Below are positions 26,001 to 34,375 of a DNA stretch of 64,000 nt, one piece after another (position 1 is the stretch's first letter; every line of letters starts with the position of its first letter). The notes below the pieces were generated by a model. The model was not told the origin of the DNA. It saw nothing but the letters and a program-made list of their open reading frames with translations, and ran no database searches. The DNA is taken from the NCBI RefSeq assembly GCF_024494385.1, contig NZ_JAEVLT010000011.1, positions 62,001 through 126,000 of the forward strand, in the 5' to 3' direction. The DNA is from Bacillus sp. EB600. Its GTDB lineage: Bacteria > Bacillota > Bacilli > Bacillales > Cytobacillaceae. The position numbers and the translations under genes are program-made.

Positions 26001-27027
26001 TAGGATCGGTTGCAGCTAATTGATTGTCAGAAGGAACGAAGGTCTTATCTTGTATAACTAACGGAATATCATGATCTTTATCCGGAATAATTCCCCTTTT
26101 AATAAGATCCTGCTCAACATCATCTGTAATCATATAACCCGAAGCTTCACCAGCATAAACATTTAATCGCGTAATCCCATATGAGTGATCATGATAAAAC
26201 ATTAATCTGGCACTCTGCTGATTCGAGTAATAGAATGTCTCCGAGCCATCGCCTGGATCTGGCATATCAGGTACATTCCGAACGCTGACCCCTTTTGGAT
26301 ATTTGGTGTTTTCTCCAGCTGGAGTAATCCATTGATGTGGAGTTCCGTCACTAATCCATGGGGTAATTCCGCCATGAAGGTGAAGTGTAGCCCGGTTTTG
26401 GGTGTACATACCGCCATCAGGACCCATTCCAGCACCCATCAAGGAAGTATCAACTGGTAAGAATAAGTCCCCGCCAGCCCCAGTTGGAAGTTTATTTGTA
26501 AACTTGATCCTTACAGGACGGTCCTTGTGAGCAATAATTGTCGGGCCAAAATAACTTGGTTTATCTTTAACAGTAGGATCAGTGGTGTTTGTTTGTTCAT
26601 ACCCGCGCAGCTTTGTTGCTGGCAGGTCAGAGTGCATTTTCTCTGTGTACTCGACAAGTGAAATTTCATAGTAGTCTGAACCTGGATACGTCGTTGTATC
26701 AGGAACAGCTATCGGAATGTATTGACCAAGATTGTTTTTATTTTTTTCACCTAGCCCAGGCAATGTGTCGACGAATTTTCTCATCCCTGTGCCTTGTTTA
26801 ATAGTGCCATCTTCATTAATTTCAGGCAGCGGACTATTTGCATAGTTTGGCGTTGTCCAGTAATCCGGGGTGCCACCCGGCATACCTGCCATTGCAGCCT
26901 TTGCGTCAGTTATATCTGGGCCACCTGTAAAAGGAATCGAGGCAACAACGATCAACCCTGCAATGATGCCCATTTGAATTTTCTTACTAGCAACCTTTAA
27001 ATTCTTTAAATGCGTAATCCTACCCAT
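23029..27027 (-). CDS. Giant exported multicopper oxidase with fibronectin III repeats
   Basis: A 1332-residue secreted enzyme. After a signal segment (about 19-44) come cupredoxin domains carrying all copper motifs: HLHGG (about 216), HDHSYG (about 279), HAIHFHLFD (about 790) and HCHLLGHEENDMM (about 892), with the type 1 Cys and an axial Met. About 500 residues of insertions separate the first and second motif pairs. From about 915 to the end, four fibronectin type III-like modules follow (two share WQDNATDETGYVVERS / WQDNASNETGFVLERS), likely for polymer or wall binding. Oxidation of phenolics, Cu(I) or Mn(II) is possible by family; no substrate can be chosen. Expression is from its own promoter at 27241. 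Confidence 0.88.
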   Translation of the reverse strand: MGRITHLKNLKVASKKIQMGIIAGLIVVASIPFTGGPDITDAKAAMAGMPGGTPDYWTTPNYANSPLPEINEDGTIKQGTGMRKFVDTLPGLGEKNKNNLGQYIPIAVPDTTTYPGSDYYEISLVEYTEKMHSDLPATKLRGYEQTNTTDPTVKDKPSYFGPTIIAHKDRPVRIKFTNKLPTGAGGDLFLPVDTSLMGAGMGPDGGMYTQNRATLHLHGGITPWISDGTPHQWITPAGENTKYPKGVSVRNVPDMPDPGDGSETFYYSNQQSARLMFYHDHSYGITRLNVYAGEASGYMITDDVEQDLIKRGIIPDKDHDIPLVIQDKTFVPSDNQLAATDPTWDKTKWGGMGNLWFPHVYMPNQNPYDMSGANPIGRWDYGPWFWPPNTGIKNGAMANPLAGQPGQAPMNPGTPDISTTPEAFMDTPVVNGTAYPSITIDPKAYRFRILNGANDRMWNLQFYKAKSSAQMWNSDGTLNNADAGEVPMVPAVKTAGFPDSWPTDGRAGGVPDPAAAGPEMVQIANESGFLPKPAVLPNQPIDYEYGRRSITVLNVSSKTLLLGPAERADVVVDFSKYAGQTLILYNDSAAPVPAFDPRYDYYTGDPDQSMNAANPDDRTGGAPTTQPGYGPNTRTIMQIKVAGDPATTADTTQATLDKLNAEIPAAFDKGQNPLIYNNKVYGQKDPNNDPNGKWVNIQDNKTTFNIPGTSKNITMDITPKAIAEEFEQNYGRMNATLGTEMPNTNFQNQTTIMLGYVDPTTENMTDSIAPIGETGDGTQIWKITHNGVDTHAIHFHLFDVQLINRVGWDGSVRMPDENERGWKDTVRMNPLEDCIVALRPVAPKLPFGLPDSIRLLDPTMPEGSTGQFMNVDPTTGNPVTVTNKMTNFGWEYVWHCHLLGHEENDMMRSYNFQFNPLAPSASTLSGARANGSLVNLNWTDPTPVDITNIATLGNKANEVGYNVMRAPVVNGVIGTFEKISSVLANNISFQDPAADPNLSYAYRVDAFNAATQANSTDPQSMYNGGTPSNVVIIGAVPQVPAAPTNLTAVLSVTNANDAQLTWQDNATDETGYVVERSSDGTNFTALPTLGANTTTYTDPGLTAGTYTYRVKAVNAVGSSAYSNTASVTVTNNIPAPPAPRAPSGLNASLRTGPSVYLSWQDNASNETGFVLERSTDDVNFTAITTVGPRSGTGRSANYTDTTVAPGNTYTYRVKAMDGVTSSSYSRTAKVTVPSLLPATPTGLQVRAYRVGAAASLSSFWNRGPSTLTGYDVQVATDAAFTQIVATSNITNYRTTTYTKSGLARSTTYYIRVQAVNQYGTSAWSNSKSVKTP

Positions 27028-27240
27028 TTCTCATCAGCAGCTCTCCCCCAAATTTTGTACCAATATAAAGAACAATCAAACAAGCTTAAATATGTAGGGT
27101 AAATGGCCCGCTACACTGAAAGCTTTAATCTAGTATCTTTTTAGTAGATTGCCCCCCTTGACACTTACGAAATCATGACGCTACAGCTGAAAATCCTGTT
27201 AACCTCCTAATTGGCAAACACTTCCTTTCTTATAAAGCAC

Positions 27241-27269
27241 ATTATAGAGAACGTTTTATCCTTGGTAAA
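27241..27269 (-). promoter_or_regulatory. Promoter of the multicopper oxidase gene
   Basis: On the minus strand TTTACC, a 17-base spacer and TATAAT. The start would give a leader of about 205 bases (27028-27235) that contains an unused AGGAGG site (27202-27207) without a good start codon nearby, and no riboswitch I recognise. ACGTTCT occurs twice around the promoter and could be an operator half-site. Confidence 0.55.
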
Positions 27270-27377
27270 GAACGTATCTTGTCGAAAAAAATATTTTTGT
27301 AAAAAATAGTAAATTAGGTGATTTTCATGTCTATTTTACTAGCTAATTATCACTAGTAATGGCTATTTTTATCGAAT

Positions 27378-27408
27378 AAAAAGGCTAACCACGGAGGTTA
27401 GCCTTTTT
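27378..27408. terminator. Bidirectional terminator after pepT
   Basis: AAAAAGGCTAACC pairs exactly with GGTTAGCCTTTTT around a four-base loop. It ends the pepT transcript on the minus strand. Confidence 0.9.
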
Positions 27409-27471
27409 AGAAACTTGGTATTTATAAGTAATCCGATAACACCTATGACTTCAGTTGGAGGATGAAACGGC

Positions 27472-28704
27472 TTATGCTTTCTGCTCAAGTAACTTGGCGA
27501 TTTCAATTATTACGTTTGTGGCCTTTACCATTGTTTCGACAGAAACAAATTCAAATCTTCCGTGAAAATTCTCCCCGCCGGCAAATAGATTCGGGGTAGG
27601 CAGCCCCATATAGGAGAGCTGAGAACCATCTGTACCCCCGCGAATCGGTTTAACGACCGGTTCGATGCCGACATTTTTCATTGCCTCATAAGCAATGTCG
27701 ACAATTTCTTTTACAGGTTCAATTTTTTCTTTCATATTGTAGTATTGATCCTTTAAGTCAAGAATGATGTTGTTTTCACCGTACTTTTGCTTTAACTCAT
27801 TAACAATTCCCTCAATTTTAGCTTTTCGGTTCATGAAATTATCTTTATCAAAATCACGAATAATGTAATGCAGGTTTGTTTGTTCAACATCACCATTGAT
27901 CGACAGTAAATGATAGAAGCCTTCATGGCCGTCGGTCATTTCTGGTGATTCCTCATCTGGGAGCATGCTGTTGAACTCCATTGCGATTTTTGCCGAATTG
28001 ACCATTTTCCCTTTTGCTGAGCCTGGATGAATGTTTCGGCCTTTAATGGTCACTTTTGCTGCAGCAGCATTAAAGCTTTCGTATTCCAGTTCACCGAGTG
28101 GTCCTCCGTCGACGGTATAGGCATACTTTGCGTTGAATGCACCAACGTCAAATTTATGCGGTCCCCTGCCGATCTCTTCATCAGGTGTAAAAGCCACCCG
28201 TATTTTTCCGTGTTTGATTTCTGGATGTTGAATCAGGTAAGCCATTGCGGTCATGATTTCCGCAACACCCGCTTTATCATCAGCACCAAGCAGGGTTGTG
28301 CCGTCTGTCGTAATCAGTGTATGTCCTTTATATTTGGTTAATTGCGGAAAGTCCTTCGTTGCCAAAACAATATGTAAGGATTCATTTAAGGTGATATCAG
28401 CTCCGTCATAATTCTCAACGATTTGCGGATTCACGTTTTTTCCTGTGAAATCGGTAGCGGTATCAACGTGGGATAAGAAGCCGATCGTTGGTACTTCTTT
28501 GCTTGAATTGGCAGGAAGTGTAGCCATTACATACCCGTTCTCGTCAATGGTTACTTCCTCCATCCCAATCGCTTTCATTTCCTCAACAAGCATATGGAGA
28601 AGCGTCAGCTGCCCAGGTGTGGATGGACAAGTATCACTACTTTCGTTTGATTGAGTATCCACTTTTACATAAGAAGTAAATCGTTTAATGATCTCATTCT
28701 TCAA
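27472..28704 (-). CDS. pepT: Peptidase T (tripeptide aminopeptidase)
   Basis: A cytoplasmic di-zinc M20B peptidase that removes the N-terminal residue of tripeptides. Metal and catalytic motifs are intact: [53 protein letters not shown] and [23 protein letters not shown] split across the sequence. The frame extends to an ATG at 28752, but a TTG at 28704 lies nine bases after AAAAGGAG, which sits inside the longer version, and it gives the family's usual N-terminus (LKNEIIKRF), so the TTG start is preferred. It is monocistronic. Confidence 0.92.
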   Translation of the reverse strand: MKNEIIKRFTSYVKVDTQSNESSDTCPSTPGQLTLLHMLVEEMKAIGMEEVTIDENGYVMATLPANSSKEVPTIGFLSHVDTATDFTGKNVNPQIVENYDGADITLNESLHIVLATKDFPQLTKYKGHTLITTDGTTLLGADDKAGVAEIMTAMAYLIQHPEIKHGKIRVAFTPDEEIGRGPHKFDVGAFNAKYAYTVDGGPLGELEYESFNAAAAKVTIKGRNIHPGSAKGKMVNSAKIAMEFNSMLPDEESPEMTDGHEGFYHLLSINGDVEQTNLHYIIRDFDKDNFMNRKAKIEGIVNELKQKYGENNIILDLKDQYYNMKEKIEPVKEIVDIAYEAMKNVGIEPVVKPIRGGTDGSQLSYMGLPTPNLFAGGENFHGRFEFVSVETMVKATNVIIEIAKLLEQKA

Positions 28705-28877
28705 TTTTTTCAACTCCTTTTTATTTATCTTACCATAAGTAAATTTCCACATAATAACAAGATATATGTAACAGACTTTAACGCCAAGTGCTAAACTAGC
28801 ATTAAAGAAAATCTCTAAAAATGCTTTAATGTAATTTGGAAGAATCTATTAAATATTTCTGTAAGGGGGCTGTAACC

Positions 28878-29762
28878 ATGAATGTAATTGAGATCAAAAA
28901 TCTTACCAAGACGTATGGCCAAGCAAGGGGAATCTCTGATATTAGCTTTAGCGTTGAAGAAGGAGAAATTTTTGGCTTTATTGGACCAAATGGTGCTGGT
29001 AAATCAACGACAATCCGCACCCTTTTATCACTTATTTACCCGACGAGCGGCAGTGCGGTGATTTTTGGAAAGGATTCTGTTAAATATGCCCCTGAGATTA
29101 AAAGAGAAATCGGTTATTTACCATCAGAAGTATTTTACTACGATAATATGAGGGTGAAGGATTTATTAAAGTATTCAGCCAGCTTTTACAAAAAGGATTG
29201 TACAAAACGAATCCATGAGTTAGCCGAAATTATGGATCTTGACCTTAATAAGAAAATAGACGATTTGTCCTTTGGCAATAAGAAGAAAGTAGGAATCGTG
29301 CAAGGGCTGCTGCATGAACCAAAGCTGATCATCCTTGATGAACCAACCAGCGGCTTAGACCCGCTCATGCAGCAGAAGTTCTTTGATTTATTAATTGAAG
29401 AAAATAAAAAGGGTACAACGATTCTGTTTTCTTCACATATTTTGAGTGAGGTCCAAAGGCTCTGCAACCGTGTCGCCATCATTAAAGAAGGCAGGCTGAT
29501 CAAAGTTGAAAAAATCAGCACGTTAAGAGAAACCAATCATAAACGGTTTAAGCTCGAAACTAACCAGATCATTGAAAAAAGCTATTTTACTAGCTTGGGG
29601 GTCAGTAATCTGGAAATAAAGGACAACATGATCACTTTTTTGTTTAGCGGGAACATCAACAATATGATGAAAAAGCTTGCTGAAATCGAACTTACAAACC
29701 TGTGGATTGAAGAGCCCGATCTTGAAGAAATCTTCCTGCATTATTATGAAAAGGAGGACTAA
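28878..29762 (+). CDS. ABC-2 type exporter ATP-binding protein
   Basis: A 294-residue ATPase of the BcrA/CcmA type. Walker A GPNGAGKSTT, Q-loop, signature DLSFGNKKKVGIVQGLLHEP and Walker B LIILDEPTSGLDPL are complete, and a C-terminal extension of about 80 residues follows, as in antibiotic-resistance ABC-2 systems. AAGGGGG precedes the ATG at 28878; the frame's upstream ATG lacks a site. It starts an operon with two permeases, three and twelve bases apart. An inverted repeat CATTAAAG/CTTTAATG at 28800-28831 could be an operator. Confidence 0.88.
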   Translation: MNVIEIKNLTKTYGQARGISDISFSVEEGEIFGFIGPNGAGKSTTIRTLLSLIYPTSGSAVIFGKDSVKYAPEIKREIGYLPSEVFYYDNMRVKDLLKYSASFYKKDCTKRIHELAEIMDLDLNKKIDDLSFGNKKKVGIVQGLLHEPKLIILDEPTSGLDPLMQQKFFDLLIEENKKGTTILFSSHILSEVQRLCNRVAIIKEGRLIKVEKISTLRETNHKRFKLETNQIIEKSYFTSLGVSNLEIKDNMITFLFSGNINNMMKKLAEIELTNLWIEEPDLEEIFLHYYEKED

Positions 29763-29765
29763 CGC

Positions 29766-30563
29766 ATGAATATTTTCCTGCATGAAGTAAAGATTTACCG
29801 CAAATCGACGATCATTTGGACCGTGTCACTCATTTTAGTGGTTGGCTTCTTTATGTCGCTTTATCCCGCGATTGCCCATGATGCCGCTCAATTCAAAAAG
29901 CTGCTGGAAGGCTATCCGGAGGCAGTGCGAAAAGCAGTTGGGGTTTCAATTGATTCAATTACATCACTATTGGGGTTCTATAGTTATGTCTTTATGTACA
30001 TTGTTCTATGCGGTTCAATTCAAGCGATGAATTTAGGCCTTTCGATCATTGCCAAGGAAGTACAGGAAAAAACAGCTGACTTTCTGTTTACAAAACCAGT
30101 TACAAGAACGGCCATCATGACAGCAAAGCTGCTGGCTGCCTTTTGCTCCTTACTCATTACCAATGTGATTTACAGTGTTGCAGCAAGTATCATTGCCACG
30201 AAGGTTTCGAAGGAAGCAGTTGATATGAAGGTGTTTCTGCTGATTACCGTTACGGCCTTTTTCGTGGAGCTTATGTTCATGGCACTTGGTGTGATTGTTG
30301 CAGTTATTGCCCGGAAAATTAAAGCAGTACTCCCGTTGTCATTAAGTATTGTTTTTGGTTTCTTTATTCTCAATATGTTTGGATCAATTATTGGAGAAAA
30401 GGCAATTCGCTATCTGACGCCATTTAAATATTATGATACGGCCTATATTATCAAGCATTCTTCCTATGAGTCTATCTTTATCATCATTGAAGTACTATTT
30501 ATTATTACAGCGATTGCTGCGAGTTACCTCATTTATACCAAAAAAGATATTCATGCGGTTTAG
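29766..30563 (+). CDS. ABC-2 exporter permease 1
   Basis: A 265-residue permease with six membrane helices (about 20-40, 70-95, 115-140, 150-175, 182-202 and 238-258). TADFLFTKPVTRTAIMTAKL is the cytoplasmic coupling motif typical of ABC-2 permeases ('..LL.kPVsR..i...K'). It pairs with the second permease and the upstream ATPase to form one exporter. The substrate is unknown. Confidence 0.85.
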   Translation: MNIFLHEVKIYRKSTIIWTVSLILVVGFFMSLYPAIAHDAAQFKKLLEGYPEAVRKAVGVSIDSITSLLGFYSYVFMYIVLCGSIQAMNLGLSIIAKEVQEKTADFLFTKPVTRTAIMTAKLLAAFCSLLITNVIYSVAASIIATKVSKEAVDMKVFLLITVTAFFVELMFMALGVIVAVIARKIKAVLPLSLSIVFGFFILNMFGSIIGEKAIRYLTPFKYYDTAYIIKHSSYESIFIIIEVLFIITAIAASYLIYTKKDIHAV

Positions 30564-30575
30564 GGGGTGGATTAG

Positions 30576-31373
30576 ATGAATTTATTTTTAAGAGAAATGC
30601 GAGCAAACCGAAAGTCATTACTTATTTGGTGTATCGGGGTTATTTTTATGGTGACTGCGGGCATGAGTAAATATGGAGCCTTAAGCGGATCAAAACAATC
30701 ATTGGGCGAATTAATGGCGCAAATGCCTAAATCCCTCCAAGCTATTATGGGGATTGGTAACTTAGATTTATCAACTGCGATTGGCTACTTCGGTATCCTT
30801 TTTCTATACCTTGTTTTAATGGCAGCGATTCACGCATTAATGCTCGGGGCCACGATCATTGCCAAAGAAGAACGGGATAAAACATCGGAATTCTTGCTTG
30901 TGAAGCCTATTTCCCGTAAGCAAATTGTGACCGCAAAGCTGGCAGCGGCACTCGTTAATGTTGTGGTCTTTAATTTGATAACGTTGTTTACATCACTCAA
31001 GATGGTTGCTTATTACAACAATGGGAACGGACAGACTAGTGATATTTTATTGCTAATGGTTGGAATGCTGCTTTTACAATTACTATTTTTGTTTCTTGGA
31101 ACAGGCATCGCCGCGATGAGCAAACAACCAAAAAGAGCGGTCGCGATGGGTACAGTTATCTTATTGGTTACGTTTATCCTTTCTATTCTGGTTGATCTAA
31201 ATCAAAATCTAGAGGGGCTGAAATATCTGACGCCATTTAAATATTTTGAGGCAAAGAATCTGCTAGCTGACAGGGCACTGGATCCAACTTTTGTAACACT
31301 ATCCAGTGTACTTATTGCTATTCTCGCTTGTTCCACTTACATTTTCTTTACTAAAAGAGATATGAGTGTATAG
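30576..31373 (+). CDS. ABC-2 exporter permease 2
   Basis: 265 residues, the same length and layout as the preceding permease, with the matching coupling motif TSEFLLVKPISRKQIVTAKL. The two probably arose by duplication and form a heterodimeric channel. GGGGTGG lies just upstream of the ATG. No terminator follows. Confidence 0.85.
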   Translation: MNLFLREMRANRKSLLIWCIGVIFMVTAGMSKYGALSGSKQSLGELMAQMPKSLQAIMGIGNLDLSTAIGYFGILFLYLVLMAAIHALMLGATIIAKEERDKTSEFLLVKPISRKQIVTAKLAAALVNVVVFNLITLFTSLKMVAYYNNGNGQTSDILLLMVGMLLLQLLFLFLGTGIAAMSKQPKRAVAMGTVILLVTFILSILVDLNQNLEGLKYLTPFKYFEAKNLLADRALDPTFVTLSSVLIAILACSTYIFFTKRDMSV

Positions 31374-31561
31374 CATTTCAAAGCGGTAGCAGTTCAGAGA
31401 CACAAAGCCCATCCAGTGAAAAAGCTTGGAGTAATTTTCTAAATAATGCGCTTGAATCCGGATTTATCAATGAAAAGATTTTGAAGGAGATCATTCTATC
31501 AATGCATAAAAACATGTACATGCAGTCATATAAATACAAAATATACAAATACAAATCATAA
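31373..31561 (+). pseudogene. Unrecognised open fragment after the permease
   Basis: The +1 frame at the permease stop is open for 62 codons to TAA 31559-31561, with helical-looking coding content (EKAWSNFLNNALESGFINEK, then ILKEIILSMHKN) but no start codon. It could be the tail of a gene lost by deletion. No family recognised. Confidence 0.25.
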
Positions 31562-31635
31562 TGTGTTTTTATGTTTTTTTTATTTCCAACTTGTATATGG
31601 TAAAATATAGATGTTCAAATAAGGAGGAGTAAATA

Positions 31636-31986
31636 ATGACAAATCAACAGCAAAATGCGGGTTTGCCGCCGAAAACATGTTCAATTGACCGTCTTGTTAC
31701 AGTCAAGGAAGATGTTCAAAAAGTACTTGAAGGAAAGAAAACAGCCACCCGCAGGAATGGAAGATATGCGGATATTGGTGAGGTTATGACACTAGAGGGC
31801 AAGAATTTTGTCGTGGAGCGCGTCTATTCGCAATCGCTTGGGGAGTTGACAGATGAGCAAGCCCGTCAGGAAGGCTATGATAGCTTGGAGGACTATAAAC
31901 AATCGATCCTTTCGATGCACCCCGGGATGCCCTGGCTTCCGCAAATGAGAGTTTGGGTTCATGAATTTCGCCCTGTTACGGATTAA
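31636..31986 (+). CDS. ASCH domain protein
   Basis: 116 residues forming one ASCH (beta-barrel, PUA-related) domain: a short lead, then VQKVLEGKKTATRRNGRYA with the family's Gly-Lys-Lys-x-x-T/x-R nucleic-acid contact pattern, then ELTDEQARQEGYDSLEDYKQ and a final strand MRVWVHEF. Such proteins are predicted to bind RNA or modified nucleosides; related ones are amidohydrolases acting on N4-acetylcytidine. AAGGAGGAG precedes the ATG. It is followed closely by the DUF2269-like gene. Confidence 0.8.
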   Translation: MTNQQQNAGLPPKTCSIDRLVTVKEDVQKVLEGKKTATRRNGRYADIGEVMTLEGKNFVVERVYSQSLGELTDEQARQEGYDSLEDYKQSILSMHPGMPWLPQMRVWVHEFRPVTD

Positions 31987-31998
31987 GCACTAAGTTAA

Positions 31999-32439
31999 AT
32001 GGACTTGCTATACCGTTTCCTCTTATATATTCATATCTTAAGTGTGATTATGTCGATTGGACCGTTTTTCATACTGTTTCCGATCATTAAAAAACTTCGG
32101 GAGGCGAAGGATGAGGTCCAAACGGTTTTACTGGATTCCTTTCGTGTTGCTGTAAGACTAACCAAGCATGCCGGACATTTACTCGTAGGGTCTGGTATCC
32201 TCCTAGTGATTTTTAGCGGTTGGACTTGGAAAACATCGTGGATTGTGATAACGATTTTGATCATGGTAAGTTCGTTGTTTTTCCTGGCACGAGCCTTTTC
32301 TCCGCTGCTTCGTAAATTCACTGATAGTAAGCAAGATAGGGAAATGCTAACGAAAAAGCTGATGCGGACAACTCTCGCCTATCTTTTTCTCCTGCTAATC
32401 ATGCTTTGGTTCATGGTAGCAAAACCAGCACTTTGGTAA
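31999..32439 (+). CDS. DUF2269-like membrane protein
   Basis: 146 residues with four membrane helices (about 5-27, 55-75, 80-100 and 120-142). The first helix (FLLYIHILSVIMSIGPFFIL) has the small/His pattern typical of the DUF2269 group of small integral membrane proteins. The start lacks a strong ribosome site and lies 12 bases after the ASCH gene, so it is probably translationally coupled. Function unknown. Confidence 0.6.
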   Translation: MDLLYRFLLYIHILSVIMSIGPFFILFPIIKKLREAKDEVQTVLLDSFRVAVRLTKHAGHLLVGSGILLVIFSGWTWKTSWIVITILIMVSSLFFLARAFSPLLRKFTDSKQDREMLTKKLMRTTLAYLFLLLIMLWFMVAKPALW

Positions 32440-32447
32440 AAATAGTG

Positions 32448-32485
32448 AAAAGCAACCGTTGCTGGTGTAAACGGTTGCTTTTTTT
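32448..32485 (+). terminator. Terminator
   Basis: AAAAGCAACCGTT pairs with AACGGTTGCTTTT, then TTTTT. Confidence 0.9.
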
Positions 32486-32516
32486 ATAAAACCCACCCTC
32501 CGAAAGAGTTTAAAAT

Positions 32517-32546
32517 TTGTTTAATCCCCCAAAACATAATTATAAT
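32517..32546 (+). promoter_or_regulatory. Promoter of the leader peptide and heterodimeric ABC exporter
   Basis: TTGTTT (32517-32522), an 18-base spacer and TATAAT (32541-32546). Confidence 0.55.
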
Positions 32547-32578
32547 ATAGAAGCCAACCTGTTGAAGGTGCCTTTCAG

Positions 32579-32632
32579 ATGGCAGATGCCTTCCAGAAAA
32601 GGGAAAATAATTTACCGAGAAAAAGGCCGTAA
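32579..32632 (+). CDS. Candidate 17-residue regulatory leader peptide
   Basis: A short frame, MADAFQKRENNLPRKRP, is preceded by AAGGTG at 32565-32570 with an 8-base spacing. Its TAA (32630-32632) touches the ribosome site AAAGGTGGAG of the ABC exporter gene, so its translation must affect that gene. It ends in a cationic RKR triplet flanked by prolines, the '+X+' pattern at which macrolide-bound ribosomes stall (known for ErmDL-type leaders). TGCC/GGCA segments around its start can pair in two exclusive ways (32569-32584 or 32581-32590). Resembles the bmrB-bmrCD principle. Prediction only. Confidence 0.5.
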   Translation: MADAFQKRENNLPRKRP

Positions 32633-32646
32633 AGGTGGAGTATACG

Positions 32647-34374
32647 ATGCAGTTTTTGCGGAAGTATGTGAGAAAGTATTGGAAGCTATTTAGTACGGCG
32701 GTTTTATTTTTAGCATTGGAAGCACTTTGTGACCTTTTGCAGCCAACCATTATGTCAAAGATCATTGATGTTGGTGTTGCAGATAAGAATATGCAATATG
32801 TATTAAAAATGGGCGGTGTTATGCTGATGATAACCGCTTTTGGAGCGGTCGCCGCATCACTGCGAAGTACAATCGCAAGTATTGTTTCACAAAACTTTGG
32901 AGCAGAGCTGCGCTCCGATTTATTCCGGAAAATCCATTCACTTTCCTTTAAAAGCATTGATAAATTTGACCGGGCGTCACTTGTAACCAGGTTGACCAAT
33001 GATGTTACGCAGGTTCAAAACTTTGTCAACGGTTTAATGAGAATGTTTGTAAAAGCCCCTTTATTGGGGCTGGGTGCTTTAATTATGGCGGTTCGCTTAA
33101 ATCCTCATCTTTCTGTCGTCTTGATCGTGGTTGTTCCTGTTGTGGCTGTATTAATTATTGCCAATATGCGATTGGGATTTCCTCTTTTTATGAAGGTTCA
33201 AAAAGCACTCGATCATGTAAATGGAATTATGAGGGAGTATTTATCAGGTGTCCGCGTTGTCAAAGCGTTTAATCGTTTCAGTTTTGAAATAAATAAATTT
33301 GGTAAAGCAAATGAAGATTTTCAGGTAAAGTCTATATCTGCTATTCGAATCATGTCGATTTTCAGTCCGGCTATCTTGCTGACCGTTAACTTTGGAATTG
33401 TTGCCGTTTTATGGCTTGGCGGTATTGGGGTAAACAATGGTAGTATGCATGTCGGTCATATTATTGCTTTTATTAATTACATGACGCAAATATCCACCTC
33501 TCTTATGATGATTTCAATGGTTTTTAATATGTTTGTTAGAGCCAAAGCTTCAACGAGCAGGATTGGTGAAGTTTTTGTTATCGAAGATAAAGTCACTTGG
33601 AGTAATGAAAACAGCGGAGAAACGATTGAAAAAGGACGAATTGATTTTGAAGATGTTTCTTTTTCCTATGACGGGACAGGTGGAGAGCCTGTCCTAAAAA
33701 ATATTAATCTGACGATTTTACCAGGTGAGACCGTCGGGATTATTGGTTCAACCGGTTCTGGGAAAAGTACGCTGATCAGCTTAATCCCTCGTTTTTATGA
33801 TGTAACCTCAGGAACTATAAAAGTGGATGGTCAAAATATTCAAAATATGAATCCGCAAAGGCTGAGAGAGAAAATCGCGATGGTTCCACAGAAAAATATC
33901 CTATTTACCGGAAGCGTTGCGGACAATATTCGCTGGGGAAAGGAAAATGCGGGAATAAAGGAAATCGAAAAAGCAATAGCGATAGCTGAGGCGCAAGACT
34001 TTATTGCCGCCAATCCGGAAGGCTACGAAGTGGTGATTGGCCAGGGCGGCGTCAATTTTTCTGGAGGGCAAAAACAAAGGATTTCGATTGCTCGAGCCCT
34101 GGTTCGGAATCCGGAAATTCTTATCCTGGATGATAGTACAAGTGCCGTAGACGTAGCGACTGAAGCTAGAATTAAGGGTTCCTTGAAAAAATATGCAAAC
34201 GGACTGACCTGCCTTCTTATTGCTCAGCGAATCACCTCGATTATGGATACAGATAAAATTATCGTTTTGGACCATGGTAGGATCGTTGGCATGGGCGCCC
34301 ATGAGGAATTATTAAAGAATTGCGGAGTCTATCAGGAAATTTACCAATCGCAAATGGGCAAGGAGGTGTTGTAG
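32647..34374 (+). CDS. Heterodimeric multidrug ABC exporter, degenerate-site subunit (YfiB-like)
   Basis: A half-transporter of 575 residues: six membrane helices (about 15-310) fused to an ATPase domain. Walker A GSTGSGKSTL and the canonical signature FSGGQKQRISIARAL are present, but the Walker B reads LILDDSTSAVD: Asp replaces the catalytic Glu and Ser the usual Ala, so this subunit makes the degenerate ATP site of an asymmetric exporter. The ATG at 32647 fits AAGGTGGAG better than the GTG at 32635. The partner gene follows after one base. Confidence 0.9.
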   Translation: MQFLRKYVRKYWKLFSTAVLFLALEALCDLLQPTIMSKIIDVGVADKNMQYVLKMGGVMLMITAFGAVAASLRSTIASIVSQNFGAELRSDLFRKIHSLSFKSIDKFDRASLVTRLTNDVTQVQNFVNGLMRMFVKAPLLGLGALIMAVRLNPHLSVVLIVVVPVVAVLIIANMRLGFPLFMKVQKALDHVNGIMREYLSGVRVVKAFNRFSFEINKFGKANEDFQVKSISAIRIMSIFSPAILLTVNFGIVAVLWLGGIGVNNGSMHVGHIIAFINYMTQISTSLMMISMVFNMFVRAKASTSRIGEVFVIEDKVTWSNENSGETIEKGRIDFEDVSFSYDGTGGEPVLKNINLTILPGETVGIIGSTGSGKSTLISLIPRFYDVTSGTIKVDGQNIQNMNPQRLREKIAMVPQKNILFTGSVADNIRWGKENAGIKEIEKAIAIAEAQDFIAANPEGYEVVIGQGGVNFSGGQKQRISIARALVRNPEILILDDSTSAVDVATEARIKGSLKKYANGLTCLLIAQRITSIMDTDKIIVLDHGRIVGMGAHEELLKNCGVYQEIYQSQMGKEVL

Positions 34375-34375
34375 G

